From NCBI RefSeq assembly GCF_024582815.1, contig NZ_CP102099.1:2046001-2110000 (forward strand): a stretch of DNA of 64,000 nucleotides, read 5' to 3'. The number at the start of each line of letters is the position of its first letter. Position 1 is the first letter of the stretch. This stretch comes from Acinetobacter colistiniresistens (GTDB taxonomy: Bacteria > Pseudomonadota > Gammaproteobacteria > Pseudomonadales > Moraxellaceae). The notes under the pieces are model-generated. The model saw only the letters and a list, made by a program, of their open reading frames with translations, did no database searches and had not been told where the DNA came from. Positions 18,289-27,551 of this stretch are shown here, one piece after another. Made by a program: the position numbers and the translations under genes.

Positions 18289-18522
18289 TCACGAGTGAAT
18301 AGGATTCAAGCCTTTAACAATGTCATTAAATGCCGAACCATTGAGCCAAAAAGATTTCTTTAGAAAAAGGGTGGTCATAATACTCTCTGCTGCTTCACTA
18401 TTTTGGTTGTCGCAAAATAGACCATAGCTTTCACCTAGCACAGTGTTGTTCTCGATCAGGCGAATAAAGAAAGCATGTTGTTCGTCAGCATAACCTAGAA
18501 TAGCATCACGTTGATTGTTCAT
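18289..18522 (-). CDS. small hypothetical protein
   Basis: A 77-residue protein (MNNQRDAILGYADEQHAFFIRLIENNTVLGES) with no signal peptide or membrane segment. AGACATGAAAA before the ATG gives only a weak ribosome-binding site. No family is recognised. It is convergent with the preceding small gene and divergent from umuD. Confidence 0.55.
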   Translation of the reverse strand: MNNQRDAILGYADEQHAFFIRLIENNTVLGESYGLFCDNQNSEAAESIMTTLFLKKSFWLNGSAFNDIVKGLNPIHS

Positions 18523-18746
18523 TTTTCATGTCTCCACATCAAAAATATTTGAATAAAACCTAACTGCTGAGAGATCAAATATATTAGTGAATTAGATCAA
18601 CAACTTAACATTTAAATATTGCATTAAAAAACTATAAGTTATTCATTTAAAACATTAATTTTGATTTGTCCTACATCCGTGTCTAAGTGAAACAAGTCAA
18701 AATCTGATCTATGGAATTTATTGTTATGCAAAATTTATTGTACGTC

Positions 18747-18773
18747 AACTTGAATTTGTAACTTTTTCAAGTT
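18747..18773 (+). promoter_or_regulatory. palindromic operator of umuDC
   Basis: AACTTGAA (18747-18754) and TTCAAGTT (18766-18773) form perfect 8-base arms around 11 bases. The core closely resembles the UmuDAb DNA-damage-response palindrome described for Acinetobacter (TTGAA..., GTAACTTT, TTCAA). A TTGAAT -35 (18750-18755) and TTAAAT -10 (18772-18777) overlap it, so a bound repressor would block the promoter. Confidence 0.75.
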
Positions 18774-18814
18774 AAATTATTTGCAAGTACTTTAAACTTG
18801 GGTAAGGGGGAGTT

Positions 18815-19426
18815 ATGTCTAAAAAAACTGAATTTGAGCATGGCGGTGCCAGAAGCAATGCAGGGCGTAAGGCAAAATTCAGCGAGCCAACCAAAGTGAT
18901 TCGTGTTCCTGAGTCCCAAGTTGATTTCATCAAAAACTGGTTACTGAATAATGTCAAAACCGATGCGCGTACCGATTTAACGAGTTCGATGAAAATCCAA
19001 AATGTGCAGGCTAAGAATGACCGAATTTATCATATTCCGCTGGCAACGGAACGTGTTGCTGCTGGTTTTCCTTCGCCTGCCCAAGATCATGTTGAACAAG
19101 CACTGGATTTAAATGAATTTTTAATTCGTAACGAAAATTCGACTTTTATTGTCAAAGCTAATTCACTGTCAATGTTGGATGCAGGGATTGATATTGATGA
19201 TCCTCTGGTGGTAGATCGCAGCCTTGCTGCTAAGTCCGGAGATATTGTGATTGCCTTGATTGACAATGACTTTACTGTCAAACGGTTAATGGTTGACCAT
19301 CACTTTAGTCCACCTAAAGTCTGGCTGAAAGCCGAAAATCCTGATTATCAGAATATTTATATTACAGAGGGGCAAGAGCTACTGATCTGGGGCGTTGTGA
19401 CCTATAACTTAAAGCCAATGAGGTAA
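18815..19426 (+). CDS. umuD: UmuD-type autoproteolytic protein with N-terminal extension
   Basis: A 203-residue S24/LexA-fold protein, longer than E. coli UmuD (139). The extra N-terminus ([14 protein letters not shown], then [16 protein letters not shown]) is the Acinetobacter-type extension that in UmuDAb binds DNA. The cleavage site is A83-G84 before FPSPAQD, with catalytic Ser119 (in NSLSM) and Lys156 (in FTVKRL). After DNA damage it should cleave itself and assemble with UmuC as polymerase V. GGGGGAG precedes ATG 18815. umuC follows after 4 bases. It could regulate its own promoter, in addition to its polymerase role. Confidence 0.92.
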   Translation: MSKKTEFEHGGARSNAGRKAKFSEPTKVIRVPESQVDFIKNWLLNNVKTDARTDLTSSMKIQNVQAKNDRIYHIPLATERVAAGFPSPAQDHVEQALDLNEFLIRNENSTFIVKANSLSMLDAGIDIDDPLVVDRSLAAKSGDIVIALIDNDFTVKRLMVDHHFSPPKVWLKAENPDYQNIYITEGQELLIWGVVTYNLKPMR

Positions 19427-19430
19427 CTCA

Positions 19431-20729
19431 ATGAGCCTGCCACAACGTATTTTTGCTTTGATTGATGTGAATAACTGTTATGTCAGTTGTGAACGTGTGT
19501 TTAATCCAAAGCTGGAAAATCGTCCTGTGGTCGTTCTGTCAAATAACGATGGCTGTGTGGTTTCTCGTTCTTATGAAGCAAAGCAGCTCGGCATTCGAAT
19601 GGCTGTTCCTTTTTTTCAGATTGAAGAGATTATTGGTCAGCATCAAGTACAGGTCTTTTCCAGTAATTATGCTTTGTATGCGGAAATGTCACGCCGTTTC
19701 ATGAATATCTTAGGCAGTTTTGTAGATCCGTGCGAACAGGAAGTGTATTCGATTGATGAATGCTTTTTAGAGTTGACAGCTTATCAACACAGTTATGATT
19801 TAACCCAATACGCTCACAAGATTCTAGATACCGTCAAAAACTGGTTAGGTCTACCATGCTGTATCGGGATCGGTTATTCCAAAACCCAAGCCAAACTTGC
19901 TAATCATTTAGCTAAAAGTCATAGCTGTTTTAACAGTGTGTGTAATATCGTGGCTGAAGACCCGTGCGTGATTGAAGACTTGTTACAGCAGATACCAGCG
20001 GGCGAAGTGTGGGGCGTTGGGCGGAAGATCCGACAGCGCTTAGAAAAAATGAATATTTGTTCGGTGATGGACTTGGTTCAAGCTGATCCGAAAATGTTGG
20101 GCAAGTATTTTTCTGTAGTGATGGAAAATACTGTCAAAGAATTACAGGGCATGGCCTGTTTAGAGATTGAGGATGTAGTGAGTGATCGACGGCAAGTGTT
20201 AAGTAGTCGCTCATTTGGCCAGCCGATACAAGATAAAAATGACTTAAGTGGCGCACTCACTGAATTTAGTTTACGTGCAGTTGAGCGGTTAAGGCAGCAA
20301 AAACTACTGTGCAAAGCCATTGGGGTCAGTATTCGAACCAATCGTTTTAACAAAGAGCAATATTATCGCCCTTATACGGTGGTGTATCTATCTGACTATA
20401 GCGATGACCGTTTAGAGATTATCAAGGCAGTACAGCAGGGACTTGACCGTATTTATCAAGGCGGACATCGTTATAAAAAAGCGGAAGTGATTTTGCTGGA
20501 TATTATTCCACAACATAGCCATGCTGTAGATTTATTTCACGATACTGATGAAGTGATTGCTCGGCGTAAGCTTTCCGTGGCCTTCGATGACATTAATGAG
20601 AAATTTGGACGGGATACCATGAAGCTGGGGCGCTTGATCACTCCACATGGGCGAGCATGGCAGATGACGCAAAAGCATAAATCACCGAGTTATTTGACCC
20701 AATGGGATCAGGTTTTAAAAGTTAGATAG
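19431..20729 (+). CDS. umuC: Y-family DNA polymerase V catalytic subunit UmuC
   Basis: A 432-residue translesion polymerase. Motifs: [17 protein letters not shown] with the first metal-binding aspartate, the steric-gate region, and [12 protein letters not shown] with the catalytic S-I-D-E. The helix-hairpin-helix/thumb is near [13 protein letters not shown], and the little-finger and C-terminal UmuC domain complete a normal-length protein. It starts 4 bases after the umuD stop and is co-transcribed from the palindromic promoter. It bypasses lesions at the cost of mutations. Confidence 0.96.
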   Translation: MSLPQRIFALIDVNNCYVSCERVFNPKLENRPVVVLSNNDGCVVSRSYEAKQLGIRMAVPFFQIEEIIGQHQVQVFSSNYALYAEMSRRFMNILGSFVDPCEQEVYSIDECFLELTAYQHSYDLTQYAHKILDTVKNWLGLPCCIGIGYSKTQAKLANHLAKSHSCFNSVCNIVAEDPCVIEDLLQQIPAGEVWGVGRKIRQRLEKMNICSVMDLVQADPKMLGKYFSVVMENTVKELQGMACLEIEDVVSDRRQVLSSRSFGQPIQDKNDLSGALTEFSLRAVERLRQQKLLCKAIGVSIRTNRFNKEQYYRPYTVVYLSDYSDDRLEIIKAVQQGLDRIYQGGHRYKKAEVILLDIIPQHSHAVDLFHDTDEVIARRKLSVAFDDINEKFGRDTMKLGRLITPHGRAWQMTQKHKSPSYLTQWDQVLKVR

Positions 20730-20898
20730 CATCCGTATGTATCGGAGATCATGACTAAGCCCTTATTTACTGATGGTGGTGAGCATAATAAATCATTGAT
20801 CACGGTCACATTTTTACACTAAAAATATGAGTTGATAATGTGAGCTGATGTTTTAAGATGAATAGCACTTCAATATTTTGGGGATAATTTATTTGGAT

Positions 20899-21807
20899 AT
20901 GATGACGTCTGTTGAACGAAATAGGGATATTGATCAGCTGATTCAAGCGGTTTCAGATTTGGCTGTACAACAAGGCGATCATATTTCTGCGATACCTCAA
21001 CTTTCTTTTCATCATCGAATGCATCCAACCGACAGCACCCATTGTATTTACAATTTGGGTGTTGGTATGATTTTACAGGGACAAAAAGAGGTGGTGATTG
21101 GTGATGAGCATTATCTTTGTCGTGAAGGGCAGAGTATCTTGACCACTATTGATTTGCCCGTAACCTCACATGTTGTAAAGGCTTCTCCACAGCAACCATT
21201 TTTAGCGCTCTTATTATTACTTGATCTGCAACTGGTCAATCAAATGGTGGCAGACATGCCTGTAGAGGCTTTAAGCGTATCAGATGAGAGCCAGCATTCT
21301 TTTTCGGTGCAAGTTGCAGATCCTTCCTTAATTGATGCCTTTTTGAGGCTGGTTCGTGTTTTAGATGAACCTTTGATGTTGCCGCATTTAGCTCCTTTAA
21401 TTCAAAAAGAAATCATTGTCCGAGTGTTGAATGGCCCACACGGTCGGTACTTACGTCAGTTAGTGAAATCAGGTTCGGCAAATCAGAAAATTCATCAGGT
21501 GGTGAGTTGGTTAAAGCATCATTATGTGCAACCTATGCGGATGGATGATTTAGCGGATAAGGCCTTTATGAGTCCTTCAACTTTTAGGCAACATTTCCGT
21601 GCAGTGACGGGCATGAGTCCATTGCAATACCAAAAGCAGTTACGGTTACAGGAAGCGCGGCATTTGATGTTTAACCAAAATGTTGATGCAGGACGAGCTG
21701 CTGGGTTAGTGGGATATGAAAGTGCGTCTCAGTTTAGTCGAGAATATAGCCGTTTATTTGGCGAGTCACCGCAGCGGGACATTCAACGCATGCGACAAGG
21801 TTTATAA
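20899..21807 (+). CDS. AraC-family regulator (first of a tandem pair)
   Basis: A regulator of about 302 residues. The N-terminal AraC_N cupin-like domain (about 1-170) contains YNLGVGMILQGQKEVVIGDE, and the C-terminal double HTH (about 205-300) contains MDDLADKAFMSPSTFRQHFRAVTGMSPLQYQKQLRLQEAR. The longer frame from TTG 20878 lacks support; ATG 20899 (or 20902) aligns with the paralogue. The next gene is a paralogue with the same architecture. It probably controls the hydrolase or oxidoreductase genes downstream, but that is inference. Confidence 0.88.
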   Translation: MMTSVERNRDIDQLIQAVSDLAVQQGDHISAIPQLSFHHRMHPTDSTHCIYNLGVGMILQGQKEVVIGDEHYLCREGQSILTTIDLPVTSHVVKASPQQPFLALLLLLDLQLVNQMVADMPVEALSVSDESQHSFSVQVADPSLIDAFLRLVRVLDEPLMLPHLAPLIQKEIIVRVLNGPHGRYLRQLVKSGSANQKIHQVVSWLKHHYVQPMRMDDLADKAFMSPSTFRQHFRAVTGMSPLQYQKQLRLQEARHLMFNQNVDAGRAAGLVGYESASQFSREYSRLFGESPQRDIQRMRQGL

Positions 21808-21882
21808 TTATTTATTTAAAAGAGATTGTACTTATTTTCATATTTCATATGAGCTCAGATGTGCGAAGAGGTAGGTGATGCG

Positions 21883-22761
21883 ATGTATGCGTCAGATCAA
21901 ACCAAAGAACAAATTAAAGTATTAGCCAATAAAGTTGATGGACTCGTTCAAATTGAAGATTTCCAAACTGAGATTGCAGGTTTTTCTTTACATCGGCGTA
22001 TAGCCAAACAGTCTATCCATTGTATTTATGGACTCGGTCTAGGCATTGTCTTGCAAGGGCAAAAAGAGGTGCTGATTCGCGATAATGTGTATCGCTATGG
22101 GGCAGGTCAAACCATGCTCACCACCATTGATTTACCCGCGATTAGTCGAGTGACGCAAGCCTCGTATAATCAACCTTTTTTGGGGATGATGCTGTCATTA
22201 GATTTAAACCTGATTATTGAAACCGTACAGGTATTAGATGACAAGATTAAACTTAAAAACCTGCCTGCATTTTCAATCGAAAACCTTGATCTTGCATTGG
22301 TCAATGCATTGACACGTTTAGTCGATTTGATTGAAGAACCGAAGATGATTGATCAACTTGCGCCCATCATCAAGCAAGAAATTGTACTCCGTTTACTGGT
22401 TGGACAACACGGTGTTTATTTACGTAATTTGGTCAAGGCAAGTGTGTCAGATCAACATGTTTTCAACGTGATCCATTGGCTAAGAAATAATTTTCTGCAA
22501 GAAAACTGTATACAAGATGCTTTTGAGCAAGCACATATGAGTGCAGCGACATTCAGAAATCATTTCAGAGACATTACGGGTATGACGCCGCTGCAATATC
22601 AAAAACAATTGAAATTACAAGAGGCTAGAAAACTAGTGTTATCACAATCCATGAATATACAGCAGATTGCTGATCGGGTTGGTTATGAAAGTCAGTCACA
22701 ATTTATTCGAGAATATTCACGCTTATTTGGTAATACGCCAAGTCGAGATCTACCACAGTAA
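21883..22761 (+). CDS. AraC-family regulator (second of a tandem pair)
   Basis: A 292-residue paralogue of the preceding AraC protein. It has the same AraC_N domain (IYGLGLGIVLQGQKEVLIRDN) and C-terminal HTH (AHMSAATFRNHFRDITGMTPLQYQKQLKLQEARKL). The pair probably arose by tandem duplication with strong divergence of the ligand domain. ATG 21859 is possible, but ATG 21883 gives an N-terminus matching the paralogue. It lies 120 bases before the alpha/beta hydrolase gene. Confidence 0.88.
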   Translation: MYASDQTKEQIKVLANKVDGLVQIEDFQTEIAGFSLHRRIAKQSIHCIYGLGLGIVLQGQKEVLIRDNVYRYGAGQTMLTTIDLPAISRVTQASYNQPFLGMMLSLDLNLIIETVQVLDDKIKLKNLPAFSIENLDLALVNALTRLVDLIEEPKMIDQLAPIIKQEIVLRLLVGQHGVYLRNLVKASVSDQHVFNVIHWLRNNFLQENCIQDAFEQAHMSAATFRNHFRDITGMTPLQYQKQLKLQEARKLVLSQSMNIQQIADRVGYESQSQFIREYSRLFGNTPSRDLPQ

Positions 22762-22881
22762 AACCTCAGAATAGGCAAACTATTTTCAAAAATAGGCAAC
22801 TTTGATTGTACGTCGTCTCTAAAATGGGATGATCAGCAAAGAGAACTTTGCTTACTCTTTCCTATATTCAGAGGTGATGAA

Positions 22882-23796
22882 ATGGAAGCAGTCAAAATCA
22901 AAAATACCTATTGGGATATTGCCGCAGATTTATATTTTCCACCTACTTTTGATCAAACTAAAAAATATCCAGCAATTATAAGTGCACATCCAATTGGTAG
23001 TTGCAAAGAGCAGACCTCGGGCAATGTTTATGGGGGAGCACTCGCTAAAGCGGGTTTTGTGGTGATCGCATTTGATGCCAGTTTTCAGGGAGAAAGTGGA
23101 GGAGAAGCTCGTTATATCGAAGATCCGTCGTTACGTGTTGAAGATTTTCGCGTTGTGGCAGATTATCTGGTTACGCTGGATTATGTCGATGAAAATCGAA
23201 TTGGTGTTTTAGGTATTTGTGGTGGCGGTGGGTACTCGATCAACGCAGCCATGACAGAACGTCGGATTAAAGCGGTAGGGACAATTACGGGTGCAAACTA
23301 TGGACGTGTAATGCGCGAAGCAAGTGGTGGTAATCCGATTGCATTTTTAGAGGCGATTGCAGCTCAGCGTACAGCGGAGGCAAGAGGTGCTGCACTTCGG
23401 GTGGATCAAGGCTTGTATCCAACGGTTGAAGCAGCCAAAGCGGATCATGCCGATATTGATCCGTTAGAAGCGACGGAGTATTACCGTACTGCACGGGGCG
23501 AAAAGCCAAATGGTGTGAATAAAACGCTGTTCTCTCACAACGCTGTTGCTGTGGGTTGGGATGCATTTCATTTGGCAGAAATCTTATTGACTCAACCCCT
23601 GATGATTATTGTGGGGAGTAAGCCTGGAGGTTTTGGTGCCTATCGTGATGGTTTTGAAATTATCAATCGTGCTGCCTCAAAAAATAAAGAATTGGTGGTG
23701 GTTGAAGGTTGGTCTCATTATGACCTCTATGACAAAGCAGAGCCGGTCAAAATTGCTTTAGATAAGCTGATTCCATTCTATCAAGCCAATCTTTAA
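22882..23796 (+). CDS. alpha/beta hydrolase with cysteine nucleophile
   Basis: A 304-residue alpha/beta hydrolase of the YcjY/dienelactone-hydrolase-like type. The nucleophile elbow is GICGGGGY with Cys113 instead of the usual serine. The oxyanion loop is ISAHPIGSCKEQTSG, and the catalytic His is in EGWSHYDLYD near the C-terminus. Family members with a Cys nucleophile hydrolyse esters, lactones or thioesters; the substrate here is unknown. AGAGGTG precedes the ATG, and AraC regulators lie immediately upstream. Confidence 0.87.
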   Translation: MEAVKIKNTYWDIAADLYFPPTFDQTKKYPAIISAHPIGSCKEQTSGNVYGGALAKAGFVVIAFDASFQGESGGEARYIEDPSLRVEDFRVVADYLVTLDYVDENRIGVLGICGGGGYSINAAMTERRIKAVGTITGANYGRVMREASGGNPIAFLEAIAAQRTAEARGAALRVDQGLYPTVEAAKADHADIDPLEATEYYRTARGEKPNGVNKTLFSHNAVAVGWDAFHLAEILLTQPLMIIVGSKPGGFGAYRDGFEIINRAASKNKELVVVEGWSHYDLYDKAEPVKIALDKLIPFYQANL

Positions 23797-23885
23797 TTCT
23801 GGCTTGTTGTTCAAAAAACGGTGTTTTGAGTTGGTCGGGCGACTGATCAACTTTCTATTTTTGCAAAATTCTCTACTAGAGTTGA

Positions 23886-25040
23886 ATGGTGGTATGTTCA
23901 GTGAATTCTAAGTTATTCCAGTCTTTTCAATTAACTGCAGATTTGAACTTACGCAATCGAATCGTCATGGCGCCAATGACAACTTGGTCAGCAAATAGAG
24001 ATAGTACGATTTCAGCTCAGGAACTTGAGTACATGCGTAAGCGTGTGAAAGATGTAGGCTTGGTGATCACAGGCTGTACACATGTGCAAGAAAGTGGGAT
24101 TGGCTTTACCCGCGAGTTTGCTGGTTTTGATGATCGCTTTATACCGAGTCTGACCCAATTGGCTCAAGCAGCTAAAAGTGGCGGAGCACCTGCAATCCTA
24201 CAAGTTTTTCATGCTGGTATGAAAGCGATTCCAAACTTGATTCCTCATGCAGATATTGTCAGTGCGAGTAGCTTGGCAATTACTTCGGGACCGTTTAAAA
24301 CTGAACAACTTTCCAGTCGGGCATTATCTCACGATGAAGTTTTGCAATTGATCCATGATTTTGGTGAAGCAACGCGTCGAGCGATTGATGCTGGATTTGA
24401 TGGGATTGAACTGCATGGTGCACATGGCTTTATCATTCAAAACTTTTTTTCACCTTTATATAACCAACGTGATGATGCATGGGGCGGTTCATTAGAAAAG
24501 AGGATGGCATTTCCTCTAGCAGTGGTAGCGGAGGTGCAACGTGTTATTCAACAACATGCACAGCGCCCTTTTGCATTGGGCTATCGTATTTCGGTTGAAG
24601 AGTATGAAGACAATGCTTTGTCTATTGCAGACAGTCTGGCGTTGATTGACCAATTAATTGCAGCTGATATTGATTATTTACATGTGTCTTTAGTCGATGT
24701 GCTTCATTCGATGCCTAAGCATGATCTTCAACAACAGCTTAGCATCCACCATGTATTAAAGCGGGTGGCAGATCGAATTCCTGTGATTGCGGCAGGTTTG
24801 TTACGTACACCTCAACAGGCTGAACAAGCTTTAGGTCTAGGTTTGCCGCTTATAGCGATTGGTAAGGCTTTGGTGATGAATCCAAATTGGGTGGCGTTGG
24901 CACAGCATGGACAATTCGATAATATTACACTTGAATTGAATCCTATTGATGTGCCTGAACTAAGTATTCCCGATCTGCTATGGCAGGAAATACAAGAAAG
25001 AGAAGGTTGGTTTAAACTACGTCGCACTGAAACGATTTAA
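23886..25040 (+). CDS. old-yellow-enzyme-family NADH:flavin oxidoreductase
   Basis: A 384-residue FMN-binding TIM-barrel enzyme. The N-terminal LRNRIVMAPMTTWSA, the substrate-pocket motif HGAHGFIIQNFFSPLYNQRDDAWGGS and the phosphate-binding end (GLPLIAIGKALVMNP) are all present. Such enzymes reduce activated C=C bonds or nitro groups with NAD(P)H. GTG 23901 (MNSKLF) has GGTGG 8 bases upstream and may be the true start. The gene lies downstream of the hydrolase and may be co-expressed with it. Confidence 0.9.
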   Translation: MVVCSVNSKLFQSFQLTADLNLRNRIVMAPMTTWSANRDSTISAQELEYMRKRVKDVGLVITGCTHVQESGIGFTREFAGFDDRFIPSLTQLAQAAKSGGAPAILQVFHAGMKAIPNLIPHADIVSASSLAITSGPFKTEQLSSRALSHDEVLQLIHDFGEATRRAIDAGFDGIELHGAHGFIIQNFFSPLYNQRDDAWGGSLEKRMAFPLAVVAEVQRVIQQHAQRPFALGYRISVEEYEDNALSIADSLALIDQLIAADIDYLHVSLVDVLHSMPKHDLQQQLSIHHVLKRVADRIPVIAAGLLRTPQQAEQALGLGLPLIAIGKALVMNPNWVALAQHGQFDNITLELNPIDVPELSIPDLLWQEIQEREGWFKLRRTETI

Positions 25041-25167
25041 GCCATGAGTGAGGATCAGACGATGATTGCAGAAAACACTTATGATGTTATAACAAGCTAA
25101 ATTTTGTTGATGAAGCCGTAAAACAGTTAACAGCGTTCTTTAGCGCCAAGCTTTAATATAACGCGAT

Positions 25168-25198
25168 AAAAAAGACAGGCGCTTGGCCTGTCTTTTTT
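25168..25198. terminator. bidirectional terminator
   Basis: AAAAAAGACAGGC (25168-25180) pairs perfectly with GCCTGTCTTTTTT (25186-25198) around GCTTG. It separates the convergent oxidoreductase and LysR genes. Confidence 0.93.
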
Positions 25199-25220
25199 AT
25201 CTCTGTAGGCTTTGAAGCGG

Positions 25221-26126
25221 TTATGCATACAGTTGTTGCGGTAATTTTTTCACGAGTTGATCAATCGCCAAACGGGTTTTAAGGGGCATGAAGGGCAGAG
25301 TAGGCCAAAGGACGTGGATTGGAAAGTCAACACTGGAGAAATTTGCCAATACCTGAATTAAGGTCCCTTGTTGCAGCTCGTAATGAATCAGCCAATCGGG
25401 TAGCCAAGCAATACCATGATGTGACAGGACCGTATTTTTAATCGCTTGCATGTCATTTAACAGCAATTTTGCTTGTGGTTTGATGGTATAGCTCTGTTTA
25501 TGTTCATCTTGAAGATGCCACTTGGGTTGCTGTCCTGAATAGGGATAAGCAATCGTCGTATGCTGTTGTAGATCATCGAGCTGATGTAAAGCACTCGACT
25601 TTTCAAGATACTGTGGTGTTGCACAGAGCAGCATGCGGTGATCCCCCAGTTTTCTTGCAACCAAATGATGACTATCGGGCAGCGTACCAATCCGAATGGC
25701 CAAGTCAAAGCCATCTTCCACCAGATCTATGGTTCGATCATTCAAAGAGAGTTCGATTTGCAAATCAGGATGTTGCTGTGCAAGTTCAACCATTAGCGGT
25801 GCGACATACAGTTGTCCAAACAGTACTGGGGCTGAAATTCTCAATAGCCCCGTCGCATTGATTTTTCCTTGATCTAATAAACTTTCAGCAGTATCGATTT
25901 CTGCGAGCGCACGATGGCTGTGTTCATAAAACAGAGCACCTTCCGTAGTTAGGCTCAGTGTACGAGTGGTGCGCTTAAACAAAGTCACGCCCAAGCGCTC
26001 TTCTAAGCGGGCGATACTCTTACTGACAGCTGAGCGAGTCAGATGCAATTGTTCAGCCGCGTTGCTAAAACTTCCTGCTTCAACCACGGTGACAAAGATT
26101 GAAATCGTATTGAGTTCAGTTTGCAT
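25221..26126 (-). CDS. LysR-family regulator divergent from azoR
   Basis: A 301-residue LysR protein. The N-terminal winged HTH reads ISIFVTVVEAGSFSNAAEQLHLTRSAVSKSIARLEERLG, typical of the CrgA/AaeR-like branch, followed by the effector-binding domain. It is transcribed away from azoR with 99 bases between the starts. This divergent arrangement and the LysR-type palindrome in the gap make azoR its likely target. The inducer is unknown, though quinones or electrophiles would fit the azoreductase. Confidence 0.9.
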   Translation of the reverse strand: MQTELNTISIFVTVVEAGSFSNAAEQLHLTRSAVSKSIARLEERLGVTLFKRTTRTLSLTTEGALFYEHSHRALAEIDTAESLLDQGKINATGLLRISAPVLFGQLYVAPLMVELAQQHPDLQIELSLNDRTIDLVEDGFDLAIRIGTLPDSHHLVARKLGDHRMLLCATPQYLEKSSALHQLDDLQQHTTIAYPYSGQQPKWHLQDEHKQSYTIKPQAKLLLNDMQAIKNTVLSHHGIAWLPDWLIHYELQQGTLIQVLANFSSVDFPIHVLWPTLPFMPLKTRLAIDQLVKKLPQQLYA

Positions 26127-26163
26127 TATTGTAGATTATTTGGAATCAATTGGTGGAAATAGT

Positions 26164-26178
26164 ATCACTACTGGTGAT
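26164..26178. promoter_or_regulatory. LysR-type T-N11-A palindrome between lysR and azoR
   Basis: ATCAC and GTGAT flank 5 bases, giving the classical T-N11-A LysR box. It lies about 50 bases before the azoR ATG. Confidence 0.6.
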
Positions 26179-26225
26179 TTAAATCTAATAGTAAGATAGC
26201 TCCATCAAAGATATGGAGAACAACG

Positions 26226-26822
26226 ATGGCGAAAGTGCTGGTATTAAAATCAAGTATTATGGGTGATCAATCACAAACTAGTCGTTTAGTCGATGTATTT
26301 TTACAAGAGCGTGCTGAGAAAGGGTTGCAGGATGAGGTTATCATTCGTGATTTAGCAGCACTTAACTTACCTGTACTTGATGCCGAAATTTTCCAAGCGT
26401 TACGCGGTGCTGAAAATGTTGCAGCACCGATTCAAAAAATTATCCAGTTATCAGATGAACTGATTGCTGAATTGAAGGCAACCGATTTATTGGTCATCGG
26501 TGCGCCCATGTATAACTTGAATGTTCCAACACAGTTAAAAAACTGGTTTGATTTAGTGGCTCGTGCCCGTCACACCTTCCGATATACTGAAACTTATCCG
26601 CAAGGTTTGGTGGAAGAGGTCAAAGCCATTGTGATGACCAGTCGTGGTGGAATCCATTTGGGGCAGGTAACGGATGCGGTGACGCCTTATCTCCAGTCTG
26701 TTTTAGGCTTGATGGGCATCCATGATGTGAATTTTGTCTATGCAGAAGGTCTGGATATGCCAGCGTTAAGAACAGATGCTTTAAAAGCCGCACAACAAAA
26801 GGCTCAGCAGGTTGCCATTTAA
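26226..26822 (+). CDS. azoR: FMN-dependent NADH-azoreductase
   Basis: A 198-residue flavodoxin-fold enzyme of the AzoR/acyl-carrier-phosphodiesterase-like family. Conserved parts are KSSIMGDQSQTSRL (FMN phosphate), IGAPMYNLNVPTQLKNWFD (FMN ring) and TSRGG. It reduces quinones and azo dyes by two-electron transfer and protects against quinone stress. GGAG at about 26214 precedes ATG 26226. A strong terminator follows. The divergent LysR gene probably regulates it. Confidence 0.93.
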   Translation: MAKVLVLKSSIMGDQSQTSRLVDVFLQERAEKGLQDEVIIRDLAALNLPVLDAEIFQALRGAENVAAPIQKIIQLSDELIAELKATDLLVIGAPMYNLNVPTQLKNWFDLVARARHTFRYTETYPQGLVEEVKAIVMTSRGGIHLGQVTDAVTPYLQSVLGLMGIHDVNFVYAEGLDMPALRTDALKAAQQKAQQVAI

Positions 26823-26861
26823 AAATTGATAAACCCTTTTACTGCTGCTTGATTGGCAGAA

Positions 26862-26895
26862 TCGGACAAACACGGTGCCGTTTGTCCGACTTTTT
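26862..26895 (+). terminator. terminator after azoR
   Basis: TCGGACAAAC (26862-26871) pairs with GTTTGTCCGA (26880-26889), followed by T residues. Confidence 0.9.
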
Positions 26896-26937
26896 CATAT
26901 CCATATAAAATGAGGTTGATCGGCATCAGAATGTGGT

Positions 26938-27302
26938 TTACTGAGTCCTAAATTTTTTCGACAGGCTAATTCTGGAGTTTGCATAATTTTTCACGATAAA
27001 GGCTGCGACACTTTTACGCGAGACGAATGTGTCTTTAAAATGCTTCTGGGGTTCTGTTGTTTCAGAGTCAATTTCATCTCCATTCATGAGTCACGCCGCA
27101 GGCAAAATAATCTAATTCAGATTAGAGACCTCTAATACATCCGTAGCTTTGCGATATCTTGACCCTGAACGGCCTGTTGCACTTGTTTCAAATTGAATAC
27201 ATCACCTGCGATAACTTTTGTATTGGTAGCTAGATTTGACGCTAATTTTCTTGTATCGCAGACAAATAAGGTTTGAGTGAGATCAGCTTGATTGACGAGC
27301 AT
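26938..27302 (-). pseudogene. relic of an NAD(P)H-binding oxidoreductase
   Basis: Two pieces of one former gene can be read on the minus strand. The first (27302 to 27132) encodes TLFVCDTRKLASNLATNTKVIAGDV, then LKQVQQAVQGQDI, which matches the middle of the N-terminal Rossmann domain of NmrA/YwnB-like NAD(P)-binding proteins. The second (27075 to 26938, another segment) encodes SRKSVAAFIVKNYANSRISLSKKF, like their C-terminus. The GxxGxxG start and the central part are gone, so a gene of about 210 codons has shrunk to 365 bases. The family call rests on pattern recognition only. Confidence 0.6.
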
Positions 27303-27551
27303 GTCAATTACTCATTTAGCCGGACGCTCCATGAATTAATATATTTCATTTGAGCTGCCTTCTGCATAGAAAATCCGTCTGTATAGCGTATTCTTACTGT
27401 TTTAGATGTCCTTATTGAAGCTTAAATATCCAAATAGACGTGACCTGGAATGCTCAGTTTTTACCTAATTTAATGAGCTTGACGGTTTTTTTAAGGAATC
27501 CATAAAAAAGCCTCATCGAAATGAGGCGGTATATTGTTGCGGTGAGTTTAA
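27303..27551. other. non-coding remainder upstream of the decayed oxidoreductase
   Basis: About 250 bases with no convincing gene. A short inverted repeat lies near 27500-27535 (AAAAAGCCTCAT, then ATGAGGC), which probably acts as the transcript end for the minus-strand hydrolase. Confidence 0.4.

Noticed and set aside
18089..18298. 69-codon frame after the 75-aa gene
   Set aside because: It starts in the stop codon of the preceding gene, runs through its terminator and has no ribosome-binding site.
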